Assembly (NCBI RefSeq): GCF_000002075.1
Contig: NW_004797548.1
Span: 268,085-332,084 of the forward strand
DNA: 64,000 nt
Reading direction: 5' to 3'
Origin: Aplysia californica
Taxonomy: Eukaryota; Mollusca; Gastropoda; Aplysiida; Aplysiidae
Position numbers and translations under genes: made by a program. The notes below the pieces were generated by a model that worked only from the letters and a program-made list of their open reading frames with translations, had not been told where the DNA came from and made no database searches. Shown here one piece after another: positions 32,375 through 43,229 of the stretch; the stretch's first letter is position 1; each line of letters starts with the position of its first letter.

Positions 32375-33064
32375 AGCTCTCACTGTTTTGTTATTTTCAT
32401 ACAAGTTTATCTCTACCCATGTATTTATAGTTTTATGTTTTTAAAAACATCGCAAAATACATCTTTTTTAATTGTATGCAGGCTGCCACAGACACGGTAT
32501 ACTTCATGAACAAATGCAGAGTGCCTTTCTCCTGTTTAATGGTAAGGCAAGAGCCGACGCTGAGTGCCTTTTGTCAAAAAAAAGCAGATGAGCGTCTTTC
32601 TTCTCTTATAACTTCATTACTACTACCTGCGTAGATTTAAGACTTCTCATGGTAAAAGACATGATATTCGAAGTCAGTTTAACACACATTTTGGAGAGAT
32701 CTATTGAGCCGTTTTTAAATAAACAATCATTTATTCATAAGTACGTAACTAAAATATGACAGATTGGGTACTCTTAGTTTCGTTTTAGTAAGGTTTTACG
32801 GCACTCGCAACTGAACAAGGCCATACGAGCGCCAATTGGGTACTCTACAAACACTTGCCTTTTAGCACATTAGTGTAATGGTTTGCTGTGTGGGATGGGG
32901 AAGAAGTCATATAGTTTCAAACATAGAAAAAAATGCAAACTTTTTAACTGGCACCGGCAAGTCACTTCAGGGTTCATTAACCCTGTGACCCAGAACTAGA
33001 GAGCTCCAGCAGGCTGCTGAGTCACGCTAACTAAAAGTAACAAAATTGCGCGAAAAGTTATGTC
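32375..33064. repeat. Interspersed repeat R3, copy 1
   Basis: Direct-orientation homologue of 39,128-39,811, sharing a GTATGCAGGCTGCCACAGAC block, a TTGGGTACTCTACAAACACT block and a GAGCTCC..GGGCTGCTGAGTCACG block. No coding frame. This copy is interrupted by a 60-bp retroposed hairpin at 32,775-32,834. Class unknown. Confidence 0.7.
32775..32834 (-). mobile_element. 60-bp hairpin-only retroposon
   Basis: Flanked by ATTGGGTACTCT at 32,763-32,774 and 32,835-32,846 (12-bp target duplication). The homologous R3 copy has the empty site at 39,519-39,530. On the minus strand the insert is a stem GGCGCTCG...CGAGTGCC followed by GTAAAACCTTACTAAAAC, the same 3' module as LINE-M. It is the extreme 3' end of a LINE or its partner, copied alone. 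Confidence 0.85.
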
Positions 33065-33069
33065 ATGGA

Positions 33070-33420
33070 TAAAGTAAATAAAAGATGAACTTTTTGAGGA
33101 TATGGTGATCACGTCCACTTACTAAAATGCCTGATAAGAGACCAAATAAGGGTATAGGAGGTGGGGAACTTATGTGTTGAAAGTTTTAAGAAGCCAAAAA
33201 TACCCACGTCTCAAAATCGATAATTCAGAACCAAATCAGAACTTTCAGCTGCTGAGCCCCCATCCAAACCATCTTAACTTTATCATAAATATGAATCGCC
33301 AATTCAAAGACCGGGTAGAGTCACATAGGAAGCATTAACTGGACTCAAATCATGCTAATAATAGTTTTTCAGACCCTGGGCAGACCTGTACAAGAAATTC
33401 AGGCTATTTAAAATGATAAA
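33070..33420. other. Unassigned intron sequence
   Basis: No recognised feature. Confidence 0.4.
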
Positions 33421-33434
33421 TAAAGTCACCTGAC

Positions 33435-33655
33435 CAGCCAGCCTTGAGAGCCTACAACACCAAGCACTCGGGCTATAAAGGAAGAGGAAGGCCACACAAA
33501 AGGTGGATTGAGGGTGTCAAGGAAACCCTAAGAAAACATAACATCACAACTGAAAGAGCTGCGGAGCTGGCCTACCATAGAAAACTGCATCTCCCCTCGA
33601 CGCTTAACGGCAACAGAGGATGAAAAAGTAAAAAGTAAACTAAGTAAGTAATAAA
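33435..33655 (+). pseudogene. LINE 3' end (ORF2 C-terminus, RTE/CR1-like)
   Basis: Plus-strand frame LRAYNTKHSGYKGRGRPHK, then RWIEGVKETLRKHNITTERA, AELAYHRK and a stop at 33,618-33,620. The GRGRPxKRWxxGVKExLxK...LAxxR pattern is the usual C-terminus of several LINE polymerases. A tail of A-rich (AAGT)n-like repeats follows. 5'-truncated, in CASC3 intron sequence, opposite strand to the gene. Confidence 0.7.
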
Positions 33656-33715
33656 GGGTTTTTGCCCTCATGACTATGCTGCATACAGCACTCATAACCC
33701 ACAGCTTGTTCTTAC

Positions 33716-34044
33716 CTGAGCAGAGGACTGTGTCCCAGGTTGGCTGGCAGAACCCTGGGATTGTTGCTGAGCATGCACAGCAGCAGCTGTTGTGGGAGGA
33801 GGGGGTGGTGATGTGTATGCCAGAGGAATGGGGAACCCAGCAGGGGTGCCTGGTGGGGGGACACGGGGGCCTCCTCCATACATCATGCCAGCTGGGAGGT
33901 AAGGGGGGCTAATGAGAGCAGCACCAGGGTTGGGCAACTGGCCTGGGGGTGGGGGGCCTCTTGGGGGGCGGAATATCGCAGCTGGGCCCGAGGGAACACT
34001 GGCAGCAGGTGTTGGGGGTGGTAATCCTAGGGTTGTGCTAGAAA
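33716..34044 (-). CDS. CASC3: CASC3 coding exon, long Pro-rich segment
   Basis: A 329-bp exon entered in phase 1 after CTCTTTCCAG and ending in phase 0 at GCTCAG|GTAAGA. It reads VSSTTLGLPPPTPAASVP, later a FRPPRGPPPPGQLPNPG block, a GMMYGGGPRVPPPG block, and an AVHAQQQSQGSASQPG stretch ending SSAQ. A second AG seven bases downstream would break the frame, so the upstream AG was chosen. Vertebrate CASC3 has an equivalent long Pro/Gly/Gln-rich region here. A LINE 3' end on the opposite strand stops about 60 bp from the donor side. Confidence 0.8.
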
Positions 34045-34045
34045 C

Positions 34046-35013
34046 TGGAAAGAGATATGTGGAAAGGGGTGGGGGGTGGGGGGAGAAGAAAATAAAAGTT
34101 ATATTCCAGTCCATTAAAATTAAAAGATGTCATAAAGAAAGTACAGTAGAACACGGCTATAGTGGGACTTCTGGTTCCAGAACAAAAATCCCATAGTAAC
34201 TGCAGGCAAGTCCCCGCCATAGGAATGCAAAAGGGAATTACCCAAATAATTATAAAAATCCACATGATTACCTCCCTTCCCCCAATAAAATTTGCGGCAC
34301 ATTATTCTTTATCTCGTCAACTTCATTGATTATCTTGGCCTTTAATTCGAGTGAGAATCATTTTCTTTTGTTATTGTTGGAAGCCATCCTTTTCTTGGTT
34401 TGTTGCTTGTGCTGTCTATCATAACGGTAGGCCTACTGTAGAACTGGTGAAGTGAATGCGTATACCTGAGCATCAACGATCACAATTCAATGAATCAGGA
34501 ATCACAAACTACATGCCCTCCATTTCTTTTACTTTTTTGCCTAGCTTACGCCTAGGGCTATGGCCTATACACTCTTATACTGAGCGTCCAGGTTACGGCA
34601 CATCACTTTTGGTTGGAGAGGCTCACGTAACGCATCTCTCCACACCATCGTTCTCTCCTGCCTGCCCTCATCTCCCTCATCACTGGACTGGCCAATCACT
34701 GATCCTTCAAACTCCTTAATCAAACGTCAACTAGATTGATCTGTTCCGATCTTGCGCATACTTAAGAAAACAAATGTCCACAACATGTGGGTCACCTCTT
34801 CTACTTTTGATTGATCCTCGTTTGGAATAATCCTTGAAAAATGTGTGATTACGGTATTGACCGAAGAGTCTGGGGTTGCACCTGGCTTTGCCCATAATCA
34901 GGGGCGGCTGGTCCATAGAGCATGGTCGTGCACTGCCGCCCAAAAGTTTTAGCACACAACACCCTCAAAGTGACAACAAAAGAACCTTTACCATCCATCA
35001 TCCAATCAGTTTT
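34046..35013. other. Unassigned intron sequence
   Basis: No recognised element or exon. A few short frames lack any domain. Confidence 0.4.
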
Positions 35014-35985
35014 CACGGCTGTTCAGTTTTACTCTCCGAGCGGTGCACTTAGTTGTAGCCCGTCTGACCCTTCTGAACCCTGTGACCCCTCGCGGAAGGT
35101 AATAAATCTCGACGCACGCCACTTCCACCGGCCTATCCCTAGATCTGACCGCTCCGCGCGGAAAGGGTACAATTTCCAGAAATTAACTGGAATTTACAGC
35201 ATAGTACTCCCTTTCTCCATCCCGTAAACCTAGGAGTGTTATATACCAAATAAAAGCTCAACATCTCCTCTATAACCCGCAGTTTGAAACCAGTTTCTAT
35301 CTCGTTTTATATTCCCTTGGGATACCTATATACTACCACTGTTGTACAGCTCTGTGTTATTGGATTTTTTTTATTTAAAAGAGAATTTTAATAATTGGAA
35401 CCGACAATTTTTGTTTTAACCATCATATTTCTTTTTATAAATCTATTCTCTCCATTGTGGTGAAAAATCTCAGGGTACGAGCTAAATTTCCATGAACTAC
35501 CCGGTAGCGCACTTTATGTGACTAGTCTAGTGCAACGCTCGGTGCAAAGAAAAACTCTGTGAAGCGGGAACTTGCCGCCTGACTTTCTTGTGTGTTTATA
35601 ATCATAGAGCCTTTTAACATCAAAGATGGAACACTCTTATAACATCCACTTTGAGAATTTAAACAAGCTGTGTCGTACTTGTGGTGGAAGAAGTTAAAAA
35701 ACTAAAGTTTCTAAGCGGCGTCGATTTTTGTGTAAAAACTTTAAGTCTGACTTATTGCAATGTTATAGACTGAACATTGACAACGACACAGCCAACAAGC
35801 ATTCCAACACTGTGTGCAGGAAATGTGGCTCTGTGTGTGCTCGCTGTGTTAAACTTAGCAAAGCTCATGAGCTGTTGCATTGTCTCATTGTCCATGTTTC
35901 CAACCCTGCGGGACTCACATACATCACACAGGCCCTTTTGGGGATGATGCAACGCCAAATTGTTATTAAACTACTTTTTGAACAC
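35014..35985 (+). mobile_element. 5' part of a RAG1-N-like transposon, copy 1
   Basis: Starts CACGGCTGTTCAG like the element at 36,502 and stays about 90% similar to it for roughly 900 bp. It encodes MEHSYNIHFENLNKLCRTCG, then KNFKSDLLQCYRLNIDNDT, HSNTVCRKC and CARCVKL, with one stop after the first Cys pair. It then diverges from copy 2 after CVKLSKAHE. No right terminus was recognised before copy 2 starts. Confidence 0.6.
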
Positions 35986-36501
35986 TGATAGTCCCAGGCC
36001 CTTGCGGCCCAGCTTCTCACACCTTTTCAAGAAACGATACTCCACCAGAGAACAAAAATGGGGTCCCTGATAACACTTTGCCAAGGTTTTTCGACAATAG
36101 TAAGACGGAATTTTGGTAATATTCCACAGAATTCATCTACAGGAACACTTTCTCATCCCTTCAAACAGGAGGGTGAATCTGCCTTTGGCACGGCGCACCG
36201 GCAGTGGAATTTTAGTTGCCGCGGGGGGGGGGGTTCCCGGCTGGGTGCCTTATCACGTCGGGGTCACGGGGATCAGCTCCCTGTCGCCGCTCTGTCTGGG
36301 CCGACCTAATTTTTGGTACTTTTCAACGAACAATTTAAGGTGTATCCTTGTATTTATGGTAATTCTCAGTTAGTGCACCCAAAGCACGCATTTCTGCTCT
36401 GGAGACTCAAAAAAGAACGGACGTTGTAACTTGTCTGGTTATTTCGTTAGACGCGCTGGAGTCGGCAATGCTAAATTGTAATTTTTTTGGGACAAGCGTG
36501 A
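35986..36501. other. Sequence between transposon copies
   Basis: Possibly the broken interior of the left copy. A poly(G) run and a GC-rich stretch lie at 36,220-36,305. No domain recognised. Confidence 0.35.
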
Positions 36502-38525
36502 CACGGCTGTTCAGTTTCACTCTCCGAGCGGCGCACTTAGTTGTAGCCCGTCTGACCCTTCTGACCCCTGTGACCCCTCGCGGAAGGTAATAAATCTCGA
36601 CGCGTTACGCCACTTTCACCGGCCTATCCCTAGATCTGACCGCTCCGCGCGGAAAGGGTACAATTTCCAGAAATTAACTGGAATTTACAGCATAGTACTC
36701 CCTTTCTCCATCCCGTAAACCTAGGAGTGTTGTATACCAAATAAAAGCTCAGCATCTCCTCTATAACCCGTAGTTTGAAACCAGTTTCTATCTCGTTTTA
36801 TACTCCGTTGGGATACCTATATACTACCACTGTTGTACAGCTCTGTGTTATTGAAGTTTTTGGATTTAAAAGAGAATTTTAATAATTCGAACCGACAATT
36901 TTTGTTTTAACCTTCATATTTCTTTTTATAAATCTATTCTCTCCATTGTGGTGAAAAATCTCAAGGTAGGAGCTAAATTTCCATGAACTAGCGCACTTTA
37001 TGTGACTAGTCTAGTGCAACGCTCGGTGCAAAGAAAAACGCTGTGAAGCGAGAACTTGCCGTCAGACTTTCTTGTGTGTTATAGAGCCTTTTAACATCAA
37101 AGATGGAACACTCTTATTACATCCACTTTGAGAATTTAAACAAGTAGTGTCGTACTTCTGGTGGAAGAAGTTTAAAAACTAAGGTTTCTAAGCAGCGTCG
37201 ATTTTTGTGGAAACACTTTAAGTCTGACTTATTGCAATATTATAGACAGAACATTGACAACGACACAGCGACAAGCATTCCAACACTCAGTGCAGGAAAT
37301 GTGGCTCGCGAATATACACACTACGGAAGCAAATTACAAATGCGGCTTTGAAGTCCGCACAGAAATGTGTAGAAGACAGTGCCTATGTTTGGTCTGCTTA
37401 CGACGCAAGCATAAACATTAACCAGTGCTCTGTGTGTGCTCGCTGTGTTAAACTTACCAAAAGGTGCCTTAAAGAACGCATTCCTTTGCTTACGGAAGGA
37501 CACGAGTTGCCTTGTCCGCCCCCCGCTCTTATGGCAGTGGAGTCTGCGAGCATAACGGATACCCCCACCCCAGATGTTTCCTCTGTAAGTACAGGCGATG
37601 GTGCTCAGCCCTTTACCACTCAATCCATTGACAGCACATTTACACATACAGACGAAGACTCATTTTACATTTCACCAGAAACTCATATTTTGACATCCAC
37701 ACCTAAAACGAAGACGAAACAGTTCACAGACAGTACCAGCTCCCCATTAGTCAAAAATGAAACGACATTAGAGTCAACACTTTTGAAATCGGACACAGAG
37801 CTACTCACGCCGTTAGAAGTAAAAGTAGCTAGATCTACACATCTGATCAGACGAAAGCTTAACACATCTCTGACGAAAGGACAGTTGAGGTTCAAAACAA
37901 AAGGACTGCCATTAGTGTTTCAAAGGATAGTCACACACAGAATATCATCTGACTTAGCAAGCTCACCGACAAGAAAACGAAGAACAAATATAATTAACAA
38001 AGTCAGGCAGTCGGTTGCTGGTAGAAGTAAAAGTGTTTTCCCACTCATTGACAAGACTGTCTGCATTAATCAACAATAGCAACAAGACATTTTGGTCCTA
38101 CCTCATAAACGTAAGTGTGTTTGAAATTTCAAAGTCTGACTGTGAGCTGAAAATTAAGACTGTAACAATCTGTCGGTCCGTTTATTTTTAATTATTATTT
38201 TTTTAACATGTTTGTTTGTAATAATCAATCAATTGCGAACGCCACATTCCCCCTCTTTTAAACAACACTTTCTTTTACTTCTCCGTGATAAACATTATAC
38301 TGTCGTAAACTACACCTTCGTCTTCATGTGATCATCTGGTTGTTGTTTCATTGACTTTCTCGGCTTTCATAAGAACTGGTGTTGTTTTATGTGTACAAAA
38401 CATAACATTGCTGGGGAGCCGCTGACCGCGAGGCCGAGCGCCCGCAGGTAGCGTGACCGGGGCGTGACCTCGTCTCGGAGGTCAGGTCGGCCGGCAACTA
38501 AGCGATCCTGAGTGGAACAGCCGTG
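36502..38525 (+). mobile_element. DNA transposon with CAC termini and RAG1-N-like gene
   Basis: A 2,024-bp element. Left end CACGGCTGTTCAGTTTCAC; right end is the reverse complement of CACGGCTGTTCCACTCAG, so 11 bp match perfectly and more weakly beyond. Flanking GTGA at 36,498-36,501 and 38,526-38,529 gives a 4-bp target duplication. The only gene is a zinc-motif protein; no DDE domain is present, so it is non-autonomous or internally deleted. CAC ends and 4-bp duplications fit the Chapaev-type end of the CACTA-Mirage-Chapaev group. RAG1-N-like genes are known on molluscan elements called N-RAG-TP (recalled, not checked). Confidence 0.65.
37100..38079 (+). pseudogene. RAG1-N-terminal-like protein of the transposon
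   Basis: The upstream part (from about 37,103, MEHSYYIHFENLNK) is broken by a stop and shifts. It corresponds to LCRTCGGRS...KNFKSDLLQCYR in the neighbouring copy. From 37,348 a clean 243-codon frame reads MKSAQKCVEDSAYVWSAY, CSVCARCVKLTKRC, a Ser/Thr-rich linker, then KGLPLVFQRIVTHRISSD and SSPTRKRRTNIINKVRQS, ending at 38,079. Paired CxxC motifs with a later HxxxxCxxC suggest a zinc-binding domain like the N-terminus of RAG1 and its transposon relatives. Identification is by pattern only. Confidence 0.5.
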
Positions 38526-38529
38526 GTGA

Positions 38530-39127
38530 ATGAAAAAAAAATCAATATAAAAAAAAGGCATTGTCAAAATCTGTCGAACTTTTGGAACATGAACGACATA
38601 ACATTGGTGCAGATACTCAGAAAAGATAGTATCTGCGCATATAATAGAAGGCTGTAATTTTACAATTTTATCCATCGGGCACACAATTCGCTATGAAGTA
38701 ATTCCTCCAAACACAACTTTATGTGTCTAATATAATCGTGAATATTCGCATATTTTCTCGAAAGTTTATAAAAGTTACCATGAAGTTTCTCTCTATGAAA
38801 AGTACAAATCGATTTTAGTGCTAGAATACATCTTCAACGTAGATCTAATACACGAACAGTATCTGTTACACTCCAGAAATTCCTTACTTTTCTTAAAACG
38901 CTAAGTCTAAGTTTTGTAAGTTGACTGAATAATAGGGATGACTTCTCGTAATTGGGTTATAAGAATAATTTCTAGCTTTCCAGGGACACTGAATCAGCAC
39001 CAGACTTTTCCAGCTTTTTTTTTCATTTCTATGACCATTAATTGCAATAAATGACAATGTGACTGATTTCTTTACATTCATAATTGTGTCCGCGCATATT
39101 TCCTACACAAAAACTAAGAATGAATGT
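38530..39127. other. Unassigned intron sequence
   Basis: AT-rich, no recognised feature. Confidence 0.4.
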
Positions 39128-39811
39128 TTTAGCTGTCTTTATTTTTATTCCATACAAGAAGTTTATCTCTACCCACGTATTAACACGGTTTTGTGGTTTT
39201 TTAAATCGCTTATATTATATCTTTTTAGTTGTATGCAGGCTGCCACAGACACAGCATGATTCATGAACAAACGCCGAGTAACTTTCTCTTGTTTAATAGT
39301 AAAATAAGAGCTAACGCTGATCGTCTTTAGTTAAAAAATGCAGATGTGCATCTTTCTTCTCTTATAACTTGACTATTACTACTCGCGCAGATTTAAGATT
39401 TCTCATGGTAAAAGACATGATATTCGTAATCAGTTTGACACAGATTTTGGAGAGATCTGTCGAGCCTTTTTTAAATTAAAAATCATTTATTCACAAGTTT
39501 CTAACTAAAATAGGACAAATTGGGTACTCTACAAACACTTGTCTAGAACAAAATCTAAGGCACAGAAACTAACCATTCTAAAGCAGAATAAATCTCAAGA
39601 CATTGAGCTTTTAGTACACCCGCGTAATGGTTTGCTATGTGGGATGGGGAAGAAGTTAAATCGTTTTAAACATAGTCAAAAATGCGAACTTCCTGACCGA
39701 CACCGGCAAAGTCGCTTCAGGGCTCATTAACCCCATTGACCCCGAGCCGGGGAGCTCCGGCGGGCTGCTGAGTCACGCGAACTAAAAGTAACAGAATCGG
39801 GCGAAAAGTGA
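39128..39811. repeat. Interspersed repeat R3, copy 2
   Basis: Homologue of 32,375-33,064 in the same orientation, without the 60-bp insertion. Its right end, read in reverse, begins CACGGCGTCACTTTTCGCCC. A CASC3 exon lies between the two copies, so they are not the two ends of one element. Confidence 0.7.
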
Positions 39812-40700
39812 CGCCGTGTTGGTAGCTCTAAATCTGACCCTAAAGAATCAGAGGAATTTTGAATCGTCGGAAAGAAAATTTCACCCCAACCCTTCACAGG
39901 GGAGGTTGCAAAGATCCAGAAGTTGGCTTGCGGGTTGTTGGGCGCCCTCGGCAGACACAACTTTGTCCTGACTCCCTAAGAAATTTTGCTCCAATTTTCA
40001 AAACCTTTTTTCCTTGGTTTTGGGGTCAGAATAGACAATTCTTCATCAGCAGGAACAACTTCTGCAGTTGGTGCAGGTAGTAAGGAGACTGCTGTCAGTA
40101 CCCTGATGTCCGTTATTATTATTTTTAGGCCTTGGTCAGTATTTTTGTTAAAAGTCGACTGGGTAAATTATAAAGGAACCTCGCCATCTTGGTCCGCCGG
40201 CAAAATATCTAGCGTCGCCAAATGTCAACCTAAAAACTTACAGGCTGGCGAATGCCTGAGGGGCTTTTACTTAGTGAGGACTCACATGCAAGTCTAAGTG
40301 ACAGATCGAAGGAAGATAACTCATTAATTCATCTAGTATTGGTAAACAAGTTCTTTTGACATTGGGCAGTCGGTGCTACATTTACTTAACAGAGGACATG
40401 ACAATTTCGTTTTACCGCATGCCCCGTTGTACCGCTAACTTCATGCCCGTCCCATCGTAGGCGGTACAATGGGGTTTGACGGTAGGTATCGAAGGGTAAT
40501 GATTACATTTTATTGCAAATGTGGGATGAAAACGGGTAAAATTGTTGCTGAACAAAAAATGGGACGAAAATGGGTAGTGAAACGAAGATGAGGGACAAAA
40601 AAGGGAGTACCACTTTTTACCCTGTTGCTCAAACACAGCTTTGCCGACAACTGAGACCTTTCTCCAGGCACACACACATTTGTGCATTGAAGAACAAATT
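39812..40700. other. Unassigned intron sequence
   Basis: No recognised element. Short frames without domains. Confidence 0.4.
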
Positions 40701-40718
40701 ATTACAATATTGATATTG

Positions 40719-41806
40719 TTAAATAAACTCAAGGAATATATTCGCTAATTTCATCTCAAGGTGTAGACCATTTCTTTCCATACAAGCTTCAATACGCCAC
40801 TGGAAATTTTGAATAACCCTGTGGCCTGTTTTAGGGTCAATTCTAGGGACGTCCAGTTCAATATAGAGAGATTTGACAGTTCGATTGTTAGTGGGTTGCT
40901 TCCCTACATTCATGTCTGTCAAAAACCCCCAAAGGTAATAATTGAAGGGGCTCAAGTTGGGGGGGGAGAGGAATGTGGTAATCATTCATTAGTAAATTCC
41001 GGCTCATAAGGCGTTCCCCAAACCTTTCTTGCAACCACATCTTGGTGTGTGGGTCGTGGCGCCATCTCTCTCACTGGAACCAGGCCTGTACCGTAAACAC
41101 ATTCTCCCAAAACTTCTAAAAAAATTTCTCAAAACCTGAAGGAGAGACCCGGGTCGGTGATCCCAGTTCAAAATATTGATTTTTTTGTTTTGCTTTTTGC
41201 GGAAAAACATTCTTCAACATCTGTTCCATCAGATCTCAATGACGAAAGTGTTAAAAAAAACACCCTAAAAAACCTAAAAAGGTGTTTGAAAAGTGCATAT
41301 TGAACTAAAGATCCTCTTTAATTTTAAAAAAAATCCTATTTTTTTCTGTTCTCAAAATCTCCTTTTTCACAAATGTGACCTCCTCAGTGCAAGAAGTTTT
41401 CAAAAACCACTGAAGCTAGAAGCTTCAAATTTGGCATATAATTAGTGCCTTAAGATCTATTCTGTGGATCTAAGTGAGGAAATTGGGAAATAGTAATTTA
41501 TGGAAATATTCAATTTTTTTCTAACATTTACCCCAAAGTATCATCAACTGAGGGTCGTGAAACCAGAAGAGGCCGATCACGCTCCTGTTGCTGAACGCTT
41601 ACAAGAAGTAAAATTTTGCATTTTACCCAATTTCGGTTGAAATTTCTAAAACTTGATATTTCTTGAACAAGATTGATTTTCTTGATATTTACAAACTTGA
41701 CGTCCTCATGGTTAAATTTTGTTTGAATTTTTGTTGAAATTAGTGTAGCAATGACCGAGCTATCTCTCTTTAAGTGGGTCCTCTCTTTTTAGACACCCTG
41801 TACTTA
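40719..41806 (-). pseudogene. Mariner-type transposon with transposase fossil
   Basis: Minus strand. The C-terminal part reads SPPNLSPFNYYLWGFLTD, then RIDPKTGHRVIQNFQWRI and EACMERNGLHLE, matching the SPDLxPxDxxLWGxLK...R..C...NG.HxE pattern of Tc1/mariner-superfamily transposases. Upstream pieces (WLQERFGERLMSR, AWFQ) lie in other frames, so it is broken. The likely 5' terminus at about 41,783-41,806 reads TACAGGGTGTCTAAAAAGAG, a usual mariner-type end. The non-coding part at 41,110-41,515 has a homologue at 15,736-16,150. Confidence 0.7.
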
Positions 41807-42191
41807 GAGAACAAAAATAGGGGCACGCAATTTACTTTTCAGTTTTCTATACTCGTATCTTAAAAACTAAACATTGTACTGCTACTGAAACATTTAGCAT
41901 GCAGACAAAAATGTGACTTACATATTGTATTATAGAAAAATCCGTCTCTTCTGTTATAGTAAATATTACCAGTTAAGATAGCTATTTGACAGACAATTTA
42001 AGTTTCTTCAGCTCTGATTACCACAGTAATGAAGAGAACATGGGCTACATAACTGAGCATAGGGCATTGTCATACAATAAGGCAGTCAACAAAAGCAATA
42101 AAGAACCGTGAAAAGTTGGGGGAAAATTTCAAGATTACCATCAGAGACAATCCCAACAATTCAATAACCATTTTGTTTCACAGCTGGTTAC
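41807..42191. other. CASC3 intron downstream of exon
   Basis: No recognised feature. Confidence 0.4.
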
Positions 42192-42302
42192 CTGGTAAGC
42201 CGTAAGGAAGCGGAGGGGCAGGAGGGAGAAGTGCTGGAGGAAAATGGGTCGAGTCCTGCACAGTGCTTGCTGGAGCCGCAGCCGTGTGAGGACCAACAGT
42301 GC
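42192..42302 (-). CDS. CASC3: CASC3 coding exon, Pro/Ala-rich
   Basis: A 111-bp exon preceded by a long pyrimidine tract and a GCCAG acceptor, with a donor CCAG|GTAACC. Entered in phase 1, it reads TVGPHTAAAPASTV, then FPPALLPPAPPLPYGLP, and leaves in phase 1. This matches the Pro-rich low-complexity part of CASC3. Another frame is open across a longer stretch here but is not Pro-rich and does not join the flanking exons, so the frame was set by splice phase. The function is likely as a flexible linker or binding tail of the exon-junction-complex subunit. Confidence 0.75.
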
Positions 42303-42880
42303 CTGGCTCACATTGAAAGAAGGAAGGCGGGGGGAGGGCTGGATCGGGAGGGGTATGGCACGGATCAAACAGTGGTCAACATGAAGGAAATTGCATAGTA
42401 TAAGGTGAAGCATTAAAAATCATTTAAGACATACCAACTGCGTCTTGATCTTCATAAATCAAGTAATACTTCTCAAGGTTTAAAACTGGATTATTAGGAG
42501 GAATTTTCATTTAAATCTAACTTCTGTTCAACTGAAATAAAGCAATTATATATGCAAGAGCTATGTTTAAACACAGAGATTCAAAATCTATAATAATTCA
42601 TAGCATTTGTAAAGGGCATATCCCCGCTCAATAGCAAGCTCTACACACTTTACACTGTATTCTTACCCTAGCAGACCCTAGAACACTCAGAAACATTCTC
42701 TGCTTCCAGGGAAGCATACAGTGCAAGCACCTGATAAAGCGTTTAAAAAGACCTCACTGCATTTATTGTAAAAGAAATAGTAGAAAACACCGAAAGCTAA
42801 AACATAATTGACACCGCTTACACTCTCGGAGAAAAGTTCAGTCAATTAAACAACGCATCTATGGGCATTCACATCCACGT
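42303..42880. other. CASC3 intron upstream of exon
   Basis: Pyrimidine tract (minus strand) at 42,305-42,350 serves the exon acceptor. The rest is unassigned. Confidence 0.4.
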
Positions 42881-42887
42881 CTCACAC

Positions 42888-43220
42888 AGCCAACCAGTGT
42901 CAAAAGACAACAAATTGACACATGCATCAAAACTTACATGTCATTATACAGGAGACACTTTAGTGAAAAGATACTTCCCAAACACCACATTATAGAAAAC
43001 CACTGCATCCCATGGACACAAACATATGGGTTTGGTTTGGCTTTACATGGGTAACAGGGTGGTGAACGTATCCATGCTTCTGTGGCAAAGCTAGAGAGAA
43101 GAGGAGCTGGGAAACGTAATATCGAACAAAAGCTGAATGTTGTGATGCAATCTCAGCACCTCATGTCAAATCTAGAACTATTATCCAACGTGCCTTTGAC
43201 AAAGATAAAAAGGTGATACT
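42888..43220 (+). pseudogene. Transposase C-terminal fossil (HxxExH...EQGGExIH family)
   Basis: Plus-strand frame VKRQQIDTCIKTYMSLYRR, HFSEKILPKHHIIENHCIPW, GFGLALHG, one stop where a Glu is expected, then QGGERIHASVAKLERRG and NVVMQSQHLM. The LPKxHxxExHxxPW...GLxGEQGxExIHA pattern recurs in uncharacterised invertebrate transposon proteins. I associate it with the same proteins that carry the RAG1-N-like zinc region, but from memory only. May be the catalytic half lacking in the 36.5-kb element. Confidence 0.45.
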
Positions 43221-43229
43221 GCAATCAAC

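Noticed and set aside
37321-37647. Minus-strand 108-codon frame
   Set aside because: Antisense of the RAG1-N-like gene with no domain of its own.
32375-39811. R3 copies as the two long terminal repeats of one retroelement
   Set aside because: A CASC3 exon and unrelated transposons lie between them, similarity is moderate, and no polymerase genes are inside.
42141-42413. 90-codon minus frame over the 42.2-kb exon
   Set aside because: Wrong frame; splice phase from both neighbours selects the Pro/Ala-rich frame.
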